A stretch of DNA of 64,000 nucleotides, taken from positions 558,001 through 622,000 of the forward strand of contig NZ_QJJL01000003.1 of assembly GCF_003201935.1 (NCBI RefSeq), given 5' to 3'. The notes below the pieces were generated by a model that saw only the letters and a list, made by a program, of their open reading frames with translations, was not told where the DNA came from and did no database searches. The stretch's first letter is position 1; each line of letters begins with the position of its first letter. This DNA is from Loktanella sp. PT4BL. GTDB lineage: Bacteria; Pseudomonadota; Alphaproteobacteria; Rhodobacterales; Rhodobacteraceae. Of the stretch, positions 19,461 through 26,179 are shown one piece after another. Made by a program: the position numbers and the translations under genes.

Positions 19461-20066
19461 ATGATCCGCGCCCTCTGTTTGATCGGTGGGCTCAGCGGTG
19501 CCGCTGGCCTGTCGCAGTACCCTGAGTTTTCGCAGCAATACCTGCAACGGCTCGCCGGTCAGGTGGATGAGCTCACGCGGCAGGTTGTGGAGTTCGATGA
19601 GGCCGCCCTTGCCGATGGCATGGGGCGCGAAGAAATGTTGCAGGCGATGGCAGACACCCCGCTGGTGGCTTCGCAAGAGGCACTTTGGCGGCGGACCTTT
19701 GCCCGCCATGCGCGGTTGAGCGAGAACTTGATGCTGTTGCGCGAGGCGACCCCTTTGGAGCGTCTGACATTGCCGCACCGCATGGCTGATCCTGCGACGC
19801 TTGCTGCGGTCTGGGATGATTTCACACCTGCTGTGCCGCTGAGCGTGGCGGGGGCTGCCTCTGCTGGAACAGGTTTCTTGGGCGGCTGGGCTGGGTTTGC
19901 GATTTTGGCGGCGCTGGTGTCCATGCCGTTCCGCCGCGCAAAGCCCGCGCCCGCGACCAAGAAACGCCGCGCGCCAGTCATCAAGGCCGACCCGCCTGTG
20001 ACGCGTCCGACCCTTGTGGCGGAAACACCGCCCAACAGGCCACGACTTGCGGGCGTGCAAAGATAA
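19461..20066 (+). CDS. DUF2937 membrane-anchored protein (201 aa)
   Basis: The N-terminus MIRALCLIGGLSGAAGLSQY and the following FSQQYLQRLAGQVDEL are the hallmark of DUF2937. A helical periplasmic or cytosolic stretch follows, then a second hydrophobic segment (GFLGGWAGFAILAALVSMPF) near residue 145 and a basic Pro-rich tail. Function is not known for the family. The ATG overlaps the stop of a short upstream frame of 11 codons at 19429-19464 (ATGA), which has its own GAGG; this might be a leader peptide or chance. The gene precedes lolC with a gap of 66 bases. Confidence 0.85.
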   Translation: MIRALCLIGGLSGAAGLSQYPEFSQQYLQRLAGQVDELTRQVVEFDEAALADGMGREEMLQAMADTPLVASQEALWRRTFARHARLSENLMLLREATPLERLTLPHRMADPATLAAVWDDFTPAVPLSVAGAASAGTGFLGGWAGFAILAALVSMPFRRAKPAPATKKRRAPVIKADPPVTRPTLVAETPPNRPRLAGVQR

Positions 20067-20132
20067 GCGCACAGCCGCTTGACCATTGCGCCCCCGCGCA
20101 CCACCTTGCGGCAAACCCAAGCAGGAGCTTTC

Positions 20133-21401
20133 ATGGCCGAGGTCAGGACAACACGTCCCTTTGCAAAATTCGAGTGGATGATCGCGTGGCGCTATATCCG
20201 CGCCAAACGCGCCGAGGGCGGTGTCAGCGTGATGACATGGATCAGCCTGATCGGTGTGACGCTCGCCGTCTTTGCGCTGATCGCGACGCTGGCGGTGCGT
20301 TCGGGCTTTCGCGCCGAGTTTATTGACACGATTGCAGGGGCGAACGCCCATGTGAGCGTGGTGATGCCGCGCGGGGTGATCACGGATTTCGAACAGGTCG
20401 CCGACAATATCCGCGCGGTAGAGGGGGTGCGGACCGTCGCGCCCCTGATCCGCGGGCAGGCGATGGCCTCGGGTCCATCGGGGCGGATCGGGCTGGCGGA
20501 TATTCACGGTATCCGGCTGGAGGATCTCAAAGCGTCAGACGCTATTGTGCAAAGCGAACGCACCTCGGGCAACATCGACGACCTGCCGAACGGGATTGCG
20601 ATCGGTTCTGCTTTGGCGGCGAACCTTGGCCTTGATATCGGGGACCGGATTGAGCTGACCACGCGCTCGGGCGCATCCACACCCATGGGTCAGGCCACAC
20701 GGCGCAATGCCTATGAGGTGGTCTACATCTTCTCGACGGGCCGTTTCCAGATTGATGAGGTGCGCGTCTATCTGCCCTTTGACGTCGCACAGCTGATCAT
20801 GAACCGCGACGGTGTTGCCGATGAGTTGGAAATCCGGCTGGACGATCTGAACCAGTCAGAGGTTCTCAAGCAGGACATCGCCAATGCCGCAGGCCCCGGC
20901 ATGTGGGCCTATAGCTGGCAGGACCGCGTGGGACGGTTCTTGCGCGCGCTCACGATAGAGGACAATGTGATGTTTATCATCCTGTCGATCCTCGTGCTGG
21001 TGGCTTCGATGAACATTATCAGCGGGTTGATCATGCTGGTTAAAAACAAGGGGCGCGATGTGGGCATCCTGCGCACCATGGGCCTCACCGAAGGGTCGAT
21101 CCTGCGGATATTCTTTATCTGCGGCGCGGGGATTGGTACGATCGGGACTGCGCTGGGCGTGGTGCTTGGCTGCCTTTTTGCGATCTACATCGACACGATT
21201 TTCAGCTTTGTAAACTATGTCGCGGGGGGCGGTGTCTGGGATCCGTCCATCAGGGGGATTTACAATATTCCCGCCGAATTGCGGCTTGTTGATGTGCTCA
21301 AAGCGGTGTCGCTGTCGCTGGGCCTGTCGTGGATTATCACGATCTTTCCCGCGCGCCGTGCCGCCCGCATGAACCCTGTCGAGGCGCTGCGCTATGAGTG
21401 A
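20133..21401 (+). CDS. lolC: Lipoprotein-releasing ABC transporter permease LolC/LolE
   Basis: Inner-membrane permease of the Lol complex that extracts lipoproteins for transfer to the outer membrane. The 422-residue protein has the expected layout: N-terminal FEWMIAWRYIRAKRAEGGVS, first helix (MTWISLIGVTLAVFALIA), a large MacB-like periplasmic domain, and three C-terminal helices ending with [22 protein letters not shown] at 20123-20127 selects the ATG at 20133 over an upstream TTG. A single permease gene with lolD is common in alphaproteobacteria, where a homodimer may replace LolC-LolE. It overlaps lolD by 8 bases. Confidence 0.94.
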   Translation: MAEVRTTRPFAKFEWMIAWRYIRAKRAEGGVSVMTWISLIGVTLAVFALIATLAVRSGFRAEFIDTIAGANAHVSVVMPRGVITDFEQVADNIRAVEGVRTVAPLIRGQAMASGPSGRIGLADIHGIRLEDLKASDAIVQSERTSGNIDDLPNGIAIGSALAANLGLDIGDRIELTTRSGASTPMGQATRRNAYEVVYIFSTGRFQIDEVRVYLPFDVAQLIMNRDGVADELEIRLDDLNQSEVLKQDIANAAGPGMWAYSWQDRVGRFLRALTIEDNVMFIILSILVLVASMNIISGLIMLVKNKGRDVGILRTMGLTEGSILRIFFICGAGIGTIGTALGVVLGCLFAIYIDTIFSFVNYVAGGGVWDPSIRGIYNIPAELRLVDVLKAVSLSLGLSWIITIFPARRAARMNPVEALRYE

Positions 21402-22077
21402 TTTCACCCTTCAGGTTGCGGACCTGACAAAGACCTACAACGCGGGCAAACCGAATGAAGTGCGTGTCCTGCAAGGCGTTTCATTGGACGTCAAACCGGG
21501 TGAGGTGGTGGCGCTGGTCGCCCCCTCAGGTGCGGGCAAATCGACCTTGCTGCATATTGCGGGCCTTTTGGATACGCCCGACGACGGCACGGTGCAGATC
21601 GAAGGCACGGATATGACCCGCCTGTCTGACCGGAAACGCACGGCGGTGCGCCGCTCAACCGTGGGCTTTATCTATCAGTTCCACCATCTGCTGCCGGAAT
21701 TTTCAGCGCTCGAGAACATTGTCCTGCCGCAACTGGCCAACGGCCGTTCCGAGCACGCGGCCGAGAAACACGCGATGGCCTTGCTGGATCGCGTTGGAAT
21801 CGCGGCGCGTGCCGGCCACCGTCCTGCGGCGCTTTCGGGAGGCGAACAACAGCGGGTGGCGTTCTGCCGTGCTTTGGCCAATGAACCTGCGCTTTTGCTG
21901 GCGGATGAACCGACAGGCAATCTTGACCCTGATACCTCGGATCAGGTGTTCGCGGCGCTGATGGGGTTGGTGCGTGATACCGGGCTGGCGGCCGTGATTG
22001 CGACACATAACCTTGAACTGGCCGCGCGGATGGATCGACAGGTACGTCTGAATGGCGGTGTGCTTGAAACAGCGTGA
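21394..22077 (+). CDS. lolD: Lipoprotein-releasing ABC transporter ATPase LolD
   Basis: Cytosolic ATPase powering the Lol complex (227 residues). It shows Walker [10 protein letters not shown] at residues 43-51 (the first glycine of the consensus is Ala, as in other alphaproteobacterial LolD), the signature [10 protein letters not shown], Walker [10 protein letters not shown] and the switch histidine in [20 protein letters not shown] is the Q-loop region typical of LolD/MacB. The start lies inside the end of lolC in another frame, giving tight coupling of permease and ATPase. Confidence 0.96.
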   Translation: MSDFTLQVADLTKTYNAGKPNEVRVLQGVSLDVKPGEVVALVAPSGAGKSTLLHIAGLLDTPDDGTVQIEGTDMTRLSDRKRTAVRRSTVGFIYQFHHLLPEFSALENIVLPQLANGRSEHAAEKHAMALLDRVGIAARAGHRPAALSGGEQQRVAFCRALANEPALLLADEPTGNLDPDTSDQVFAALMGLVRDTGLAAVIATHNLELAARMDRQVRLNGGVLETA

Positions 22078-22095
22078 GCGTCGGTAATCTGCTGA

Positions 22096-22109
22096 TTGAT
22101 ACAAATCAT
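22096..22109 (+). promoter_or_regulatory. FNR/FnrL-type box upstream of the first cytochrome c
   Basis: TTGATACAAATCAT differs from the TTGAT-N4-ATCAA consensus at one base. Its centre is about 41-42 bases before the position expected for a transcript start if GTTACA near 22131 is the -10 element, the normal place for an FNR-class activator site. A second, perfect site precedes the related cytochrome gene at 23351, which makes chance unlikely. Confidence 0.7.
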
Positions 22110-22160
22110 GGTGGCAGATAGCGTGCTTTTGTTACAGTCTGGACAAAACAGGAGGCTGAT

Positions 22161-22544
22161 ATGCGGTACGTCATTATTTTGCTCGCGCTGGGCCTGACGG
22201 CTTGTGTCGAAGAACACATCGACGGGCGGACAGCCTATATGGAAAACTGCGCCAGTTGCCATGGGGCCGATGGCAAAGGGGATGGCCCGGCAGCGCGCGA
22301 TCTGGCCGTGGCCCCGCCTGATTTGACCACGATTGCGGCCCGCAACGGCGGTGTTTTTCCCGTAAATCAGGTCATGAGCACCATCGACGGGCTGGACCGT
22401 GGCGCGCATTTCAGCACTGCGATGCCGGAATTCGGCGCGGGTGATCTGGGCGAGACCGTGATCGTGGAAGAGCAGGGGTTGGGCACACCGGTGCCCATGA
22501 AGCTCTTGGTGCTGTCCGAGTATCTGGAATCCATCCAGCAGTAA
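22161..22544 (+). CDS. Lipoprotein-anchored small c-type cytochrome (127 aa)
   Basis: Monoheme class I-like cytochrome c. The signal ends in a lipobox (LTAC, Cys15), so the protein is probably lipid-anchored in the periplasm. The heme site is CASCH (Cys30, Cys33, His34) followed by GADGKGDGPAARDL; the distal ligand may be the Met in STAMPEFG. It resembles the second cytochrome at 23351 in the segment PPDLTTIAARNGGVFP. AGGAGG-like sequence precedes the ATG. With the FNR-type box upstream it is likely induced at low oxygen. Its electron-transfer partner is unknown. Confidence 0.92.
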   Translation: MRYVIILLALGLTACVEEHIDGRTAYMENCASCHGADGKGDGPAARDLAVAPPDLTTIAARNGGVFPVNQVMSTIDGLDRGAHFSTAMPEFGAGDLGETVIVEEQGLGTPVPMKLLVLSEYLESIQQ

Positions 22545-22639
22545 CCTGCGCTAACGTTCGCGTGAAAACGGCAGATGTCGGGTTCCTGCGCATTGGAACT
22601 GGGCTAGTTTTATCCAGACACTGTAAACAGGATATTTTT

Positions 22640-23281
22640 ATGCACCGGATTTTTGCGACAGTTTTCGCCCTCGGGATAGCCGCAAGCGCGCAGGCAGCCG
22701 AAGTAAGATTTGACAACGGCTGGCAAGAGCAGCGCCTCTCGCTCTTCAGCTCGAACGACTATGCTTTTGGCCAGAACCTCGGGCTGGTGTCGGACGGGTC
22801 CGTGTCCATCGCCTGGAGCCGCGTCGCACCAGCAAATTGGGGGACGCGTGGCGCGACATGGAACTGGACCGTAGAACAATCCGTACCCCCCACCGATCTG
22901 AGCCTGAAAGGCGGAGATGATCGCAACATCTCGCTCTACTTCGTGTTTGTGCCGCAAAGCATTGCGCCCAGCCTTGAAGGGGCGAATATCCGCGCCCTGC
23001 TGGGCAATGATGATGTGCGTATCATCCAGTACGCCTGGGGTGGCAACCATGCGCGCGGGCAGGTGATCCCGTCGCCTTACGGTCCTGCGGGGCAGGGGGT
23101 GACCGTTGCACTACGGCAGGCCGGGACGGGATCGTTCAGCGAAAGTGTCGATCTGGCGGCGGACTATGCCCGTGCTTTTGGCGGCGAAAAAGGCGCGCTG
23201 ATCGGGCTGGCCGTGTCGGGTGACAGTGATGATACCGACAGCGTGATCCGGGCGGCGATTGGTGGTCTGACACTGCGCTAG
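22640..23281 (+). CDS. DUF3047 secreted protein (213 aa)
   Basis: Periplasmic protein with signal peptide (MHRIFATVFALGIAASAQA). The mature part has the DUF3047 pattern: SIAWSRVAPANWGTRGATWNW, then PPTDLSLKGGDDRNISLYFVF, and a closing AVSGDSDDTDS. The family has a jelly-roll-like beta fold in prediction and no known reaction. The start at 22640 is chosen because it opens the signal; a GTG 26 codons upstream would put a non-signal leader in front. It is placed between the two FNR-box cytochromes, and its stop is directly followed by the second FNR box. Confidence 0.85.
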   Translation: MHRIFATVFALGIAASAQAAEVRFDNGWQEQRLSLFSSNDYAFGQNLGLVSDGSVSIAWSRVAPANWGTRGATWNWTVEQSVPPTDLSLKGGDDRNISLYFVFVPQSIAPSLEGANIRALLGNDDVRIIQYAWGGNHARGQVIPSPYGPAGQGVTVALRQAGTGSFSESVDLAADYARAFGGEKGALIGLAVSGDSDDTDSVIRAAIGGLTLR

Positions 23282-23295
23282 TTGATTTGCATCAA
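23282..23295 (+). promoter_or_regulatory. Perfect FNR/FnrL box upstream of the second cytochrome c
   Basis: TTGATTTGCATCAA matches the consensus TTGAT-N4-ATCAA exactly and begins one base after the stop of the DUF3047 gene. TAGGCT at 23318-23323 is positioned as a -10 element that would put the box centre near -41.5. This predicts activation of the gene at 23351 under low oxygen. Confidence 0.85.
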
Positions 23296-23350
23296 CGCAG
23301 AAGGCGCATCCTCTGCCTAGGCTGATCCCAGCAGCATAGAGGAGACCGTA

Positions 23351-23746
23351 ATGCGTATCTTTCCCGTGATACTGGCGTTGGGCCTTGCATCCCCTGTCGC
23401 AGCGCAGGATGCGATGCAGGGCGAGGCGCTTTTCGGCTTTTATTGCGCCACCTGCCACGGCAATGCGGCCACGGGTAACGGGCCGATGTCGCCGTCTTTG
23501 GTTGTGGCGCCCAGCAACCTGACACGGCTGGCCGCCGAGAATGGTGGTGTGTTCCCGACCGCACGTGTGATCATGCGGATTGACGGGCGTGATCCGCTGG
23601 TCAGCCATGGCAGCATGATGCCGGTTTACGGGGATTTCTTTGAAGGCACAGATGTGGCCACCAAAGCCGAGACAGGGCAGCCCATCATGACGTCGCAGCC
23701 GATTGTCGACCTATTGGCCTACCTGCAATCCCTCCAGCAGGAGTGA
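23351..23746 (+). CDS. Secreted small c-type cytochrome (131 aa)
   Basis: Soluble periplasmic monoheme cytochrome c. Signal peptide MRIFPVILALGLASPVAAQ, then heme motif CATCH (Cys32, Cys35, His36) followed by GNAATGNGPMSPSL. The candidate Met ligand is in GSMMPVYG. The stretch APSNLTRLAAENGGVFPTARV is close to that of the lipoprotein cytochrome at 22161, so the two are paralogues. A perfect FNR box lies 56 bases upstream. The last 36 bases overlap, tail to tail, the convergent DUF1194 gene, a long overlap for this compact genome. Confidence 0.93.
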   Translation: MRIFPVILALGLASPVAAQDAMQGEALFGFYCATCHGNAATGNGPMSPSLVVAPSNLTRLAAENGGVFPTARVIMRIDGRDPLVSHGSMMPVYGDFFEGTDVATKAETGQPIMTSQPIVDLLAYLQSLQQE

Positions 23747-24433
23747 GGCATATTCGGTCTGGGGCGTTGTCCCTGCGATCTCGAGGATCAGCTTGCGGCG
23801 CACCGCGTCGGTGAACTCGGGCCCGCTGAGCGCGGGCATCACGAAAGCGTTGGGGCCACCGATGATATTCTGCTCGTACATCAGCGGCAGGCTGTTGCCC
23901 ATGAAATCGCCGTTGCGCAGGATCGGCAGGGCGTTGATGGTGATGTTATTGGCCACGACCTCATCGCGTGCCTGGGTGATGGGCGGGCCGAATGTGTTGC
24001 CCATGCTGTCGCCGGAAAAGTCGATCACGCGGCGGAAGCCCCTGATATCATTGTTCTCTATCTGTGCCATCCCGTAGAGCAGGGCCGAGCCGATGGCGTT
24101 GCGCCCGCGCGCCTGACGGGGCGGGCCGATCAGGGCCGCGGCGAACCGCGTGGCGCTGTCCATATCGGTGATGACGGTCCAGTCCACGACCGTGGCCTGA
24201 TTGGTGGCCCATTCCACATAGGTGACAGCTATCGAGCCGTAGAGCGTGTTCTGGATCGCAGAGACGACCGCCGGATCGGTGATGGCGGCGGCGTAGGACT
24301 GGCGCTGGAACAGCAACTCGTCGGCGTCGATTGAACCCGAGGCATCGGCGAGCAGCACCAGTTCGAGATCAGTTTCGACCTCTTGTGCGGCCAAAGGAGA
24401 GGCGAGGAAAAGGGTAAGGATCAAATAGCGCAT
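23711..24433 (-). CDS. DUF1194 von Willebrand A-like secreted protein (240 aa)
   Basis: Periplasmic protein with a short signal (MRYLILTLFLASPLAAQ) and a vWA-type fold. The MIDAS metal motif D-x-S-x-S is present as LADASGSID, with the supporting VIDFSGDSMGN later. DUF1194 proteins are common in Rhodobacterales and their role is not known. This copy stands apart from three tandem copies at 49869-51984 and is the most divergent of the four: its mature part begins with acidic residues (EVETDLELVL) rather than with ACRxAL. Transcription converges with the cytochrome gene and ends inside it. Confidence 0.9.
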   Translation of the reverse strand: MRYLILTLFLASPLAAQEVETDLELVLLADASGSIDADELLFQRQSYAAAITDPAVVSAIQNTLYGSIAVTYVEWATNQATVVDWTVITDMDSATRFAAALIGPPRQARGRNAIGSALLYGMAQIENNDIRGFRRVIDFSGDSMGNTFGPPITQARDEVVANNITINALPILRNGDFMGNSLPLMYEQNIIGGPNAFVMPALSGPEFTDAVRRKLILEIAGTTPQTEYASLLLEGLQVGQ

Positions 24434-24483
24434 AAGGGGGAACTAGGGCGGCGTGACGCTAGGGAAAGGGGTGTGTGTTTTGC

Positions 24484-24516
24484 GTACACAAGCTGTACAC
24501 AATGCGTATGTACACA
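24484..24516 (+). repeat. Three direct GTACACA repeats
   Basis: GTACACA occurs at 24484-24490, 24495-24501 and 24510-24516, all in the same direction, in the gap upstream of the DUF1194 gene. Spacing is 11 and 15 bases, so the copies lie on roughly similar faces of the helix only for the first pair. They could be operator half-sites for the divergent gene's control, or a remnant of a mobile element edge. Confidence 0.45.
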
Positions 24517-24541
24517 GGGGCACGGACGGGGTGTTCGATGG

Positions 24542-24614
24542 CCGCAGTCCCGGGCCTGACCCGGGACCTCGTCACACAGAGCGGCAGAGGCCCCGGATCA
24601 GGTCCGGGGCTGCG
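24542..24614. repeat. REP/BIME-like pair of inverted palindromic units
   Basis: The first unit contains TCCCGGG-cctga-CCCGGGA (24542-24570). The second contains GCCCCGGA-tcagg-TCCGGGGC (24587-24614). The outer bases show that the second is an inverted, diverged copy of the first (both read GAGG...CTGCG when placed in one direction). GC-rich palindromes of this kind, based on CCCGGGTCAGGCCCGGG, are widespread intergenic repeats in alphaproteobacteria. No gene lies here. Confidence 0.75.
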
Positions 24615-24654
24615 TGGCACTTGATCCGAGGTTTGCGCCTATCCTTGGGGGCGC

Positions 24655-24759
24655 GTGGATTTCACCCACCTTACGAGAGGAAGCAACCCGTAGGTCGGGG
24701 CCTGCCCCGACATGCCATGTCATGCGGTGCAGGTGTGTCGGGGAGAACCCCGACCTACG
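24655..24759. repeat. Long palindromic repeat, copy 1
   Basis: A 71-bp core at 24689-24759 is identical, base for base, with 25274-25344; the 34 bases before it (from GTGGATTTCACCCACC) are similar with several changes. The core holds two hairpins, GTCGGGG-cctg-CCCCGAC and GTCGGGG-agaa-CCCCGAC, and its ends (CGTAGGTCGGGG and CCCCGACCTACG) are also complementary, so the whole unit can fold as one. The two copies are in direct orientation 585 bp apart and bracket the small gene at 24929. Confidence 0.9.
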
Positions 24760-24768
24760 CCGTAGCAC

Positions 24769-24845
24769 CCGTAGGCCGGGGTTCTCCCGGGCAACGTTGG
24801 CGATGCCCTCACAAAACACCCCGCCCGGCATGGCCGGGTAGCGCC
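24769..24845. repeat. Further GC-rich palindromic fragments
   Basis: CCCGTAGGCCGGGGTTCTCCCGGGCAACG at 24768-24796 resembles a diverged single hairpin of the repeat just upstream, and CGCCCGGC-atg-GCCGGGTAGCG follows near 24822. They extend the palindromic array to the edge of the small AT-rich gene. The remaining 24846-24928 shows nothing recognisable. Confidence 0.5.
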
Positions 24846-24928
24846 CGACCTCCCCCCGGAGGACGCTTTTGCTATCCTGCGATGCGTCAGATTATCCGGC
24901 ATTATCGTGACAAGGCGAATGGTCGCGT

Positions 24929-25180
24929 CTAATCCTCTCCTTTATTGGTGAACTCACTCATCCATAATAAGACAAAAGCAAAAACACATATCCCGACGGC
25001 AATCAAAAACGTGTTTTCTCTTGAGAGAAATACAGAGAAACTTTCCAATATAACCGAAAGCAAGAATACAAACACACACGGCAGAACGATTGCAAAAAGA
25101 GCATATGCGATAGATCCTGAATTTCCTATCTTATGCTTGTCTTCCCAAAATCGCACCGCCCTGAACCAACGCAATATCAT
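24929..25180 (-). CDS. Small AT-rich membrane protein in a repeat-flanked cassette (83 aa)
   Basis: Unrecognised two-helix inner-membrane protein. An N-terminal basic part (ILRWFRAVRFWEDKHK) precedes hydrophobic segments at about residues 27-50 and 58-76, then a short charged end (EFTNKGED). GGAGG lies 6 bases before the ATG at 25180, so this start is preferred to an in-frame TTG at 25210. Base composition is clearly richer in A+T than surrounding genes and codon use differs (many AAA, ATA), suggesting import. It is enclosed by two identical palindromic repeats in direct orientation. Function unknown. Confidence 0.7.
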   Translation of the reverse strand: MILRWFRAVRFWEDKHKIGNSGSIAYALFAIVLPCVFVFLLSVILESFSVFLSRENTFLIAVGICVFAFVLLWMSEFTNKGED

Positions 25181-25239
25181 TCTTACCTCCGAGGTAATTT
25201 GATAAGTCAATAATTGTAGAAACCAGCGCCAGCAATCAA

Positions 25240-25344
25240 GTGGGTTTCACCCACCGTACGAGATGACGCAATCCGTAGGTCGGGGCCTGCCCCGACATGC
25301 CATGTCATGCGGTGCAGGTGTGTCGGGGAGAACCCCGACCTACG
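25240..25344. repeat. Long palindromic repeat, copy 2
   Basis: Second copy of the unit at 24655-24759; the alignment is gapless with a constant 585-base offset, identical over the last 71 bases and diverged in the first 34 (GTGGGTTTCACCCACC). It lies between the small membrane-protein gene and the end of the parE-coupled gene. The sequence after the core differs between copies (CCGTAGCACC versus CCGCTACGG), which sets the right edge near 25346. Confidence 0.9.
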
Positions 25345-25357
25345 CCGCTACGGTTTG

Positions 25358-26179
25358 CTAGGACTTTTTTGAGCCAAGGTAAGTCTCATACATCAAGTTT
25401 AGACCATTCTCATACTGGAACGATGCTTCATAACGTATCCCCGGAACGACAATTCTTTCCGCACAACCCAAATATAGAGCGTTATCGTCCATATCTTCTT
25501 CGTCTTCGAGATGGATGTGTGCGATCAAGCCATCAACAAACAGTCTGTACATAGGAATTTCCCGCACGGGACCATCCTCGAACGGAGGTGTTTTCTTAGT
25601 TTCGTAAAATGGCAGTGCGTTTTGGTATTCGCCAAACGTCGATATCTGAACAAGAGCCGTTGCAAACCTAGAGTCAGAAATACGCTCGCCCTTTATTGCA
25701 GCTGCAATCAGCTTCTCCTGATGCTCGCTGAGTTTTATGTCCTCTGTATCGGGTAAGCTAGACACTGATGCTCGCCACAAGATGCTGACCAAAAACAGTT
25801 TGAGAGAGTAACCATCCTCAACACCCAACTGAATCTCGCGCGTAGAGTGATTAGGCAACATTGCTGACAAGCTTTGGAAAATAGGTGGAACGCCATTCCA
25901 AGAGCGCCATACCATCTTATGCTTCTTTAGAATTCTGATAGCTCTGGTATCTATTCTCTCTAGATAGTCCTCGCCCTCACGCGTAACCATGCTTTTGTCA
26001 TACCAGCTTGACCAACGCTTTGTTCCGCCTGAACCTTTTGATGACTGCACTAAAGGCACACCGCTTTTTGACGGTCGTGTTAGTGCCTGCGGGATGATGT
26101 GGCTTTTTACATATTGACCCTCAGTACCCGTGAGCTTGCAGATACCTAACGATTTACATTGAAATTTTTTGCCACTCAA
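25358..26179 (-). CDS. Unrecognised protein with a Cys/SHIIP motif, coupled to parE (273 aa)
   Basis: Soluble protein with no close family I can name. Near the N-terminus CKSLGICKLTGTEGQYVKSH continues into IIPQALTR; a cysteine pair followed by SHIIP is typical of a group of uncharacterised bacterial proteins that look like degenerate HNH/treble-clef nucleases, but the complete HNH residues are not evident. The rest is a mixed helical region and an acidic patch (HLEDEEDMDDNAL). The DNA is AT-rich with unusual codon use, pointing to recent acquisition. Its ATG overlaps the parE stop by four bases, so it is probably translated from the parE message. Confidence 0.7.
   Translation of the reverse strand: MSGKKFQCKSLGICKLTGTEGQYVKSHIIPQALTRPSKSGVPLVQSSKGSGGTKRWSSWYDKSMVTREGEDYLERIDTRAIRILKKHKMVWRSWNGVPPIFQSLSAMLPNHSTREIQLGVEDGYSLKLFLVSILWRASVSSLPDTEDIKLSEHQEKLIAAAIKGERISDSRFATALVQISTFGEYQNALPFYETKKTPPFEDGPVREIPMYRLFVDGLIAHIHLEDEEDMDDNALYLGCAERIVVPGIRYEASFQYENGLNLMYETYLGSKKS

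Noticed and set aside
19429..19464. 11-codon frame overlapping the DUF2937 start
   Set aside because: Could be a leader peptide, but an ATGA overlap of so short a frame is not enough evidence.
24453..24932. 159-codon frame through the palindromic repeats
   Set aside because: It is produced by GC-rich repeat DNA; translation is Arg/Pro/Gly-rich and repeats are noncoding in type.
24434..26179. Prophage, integron or CRISPR array
   Set aside because: No integrase, transposase, attC-like structure, spacers or cas genes; only palindromic repeats and two AT-rich genes.
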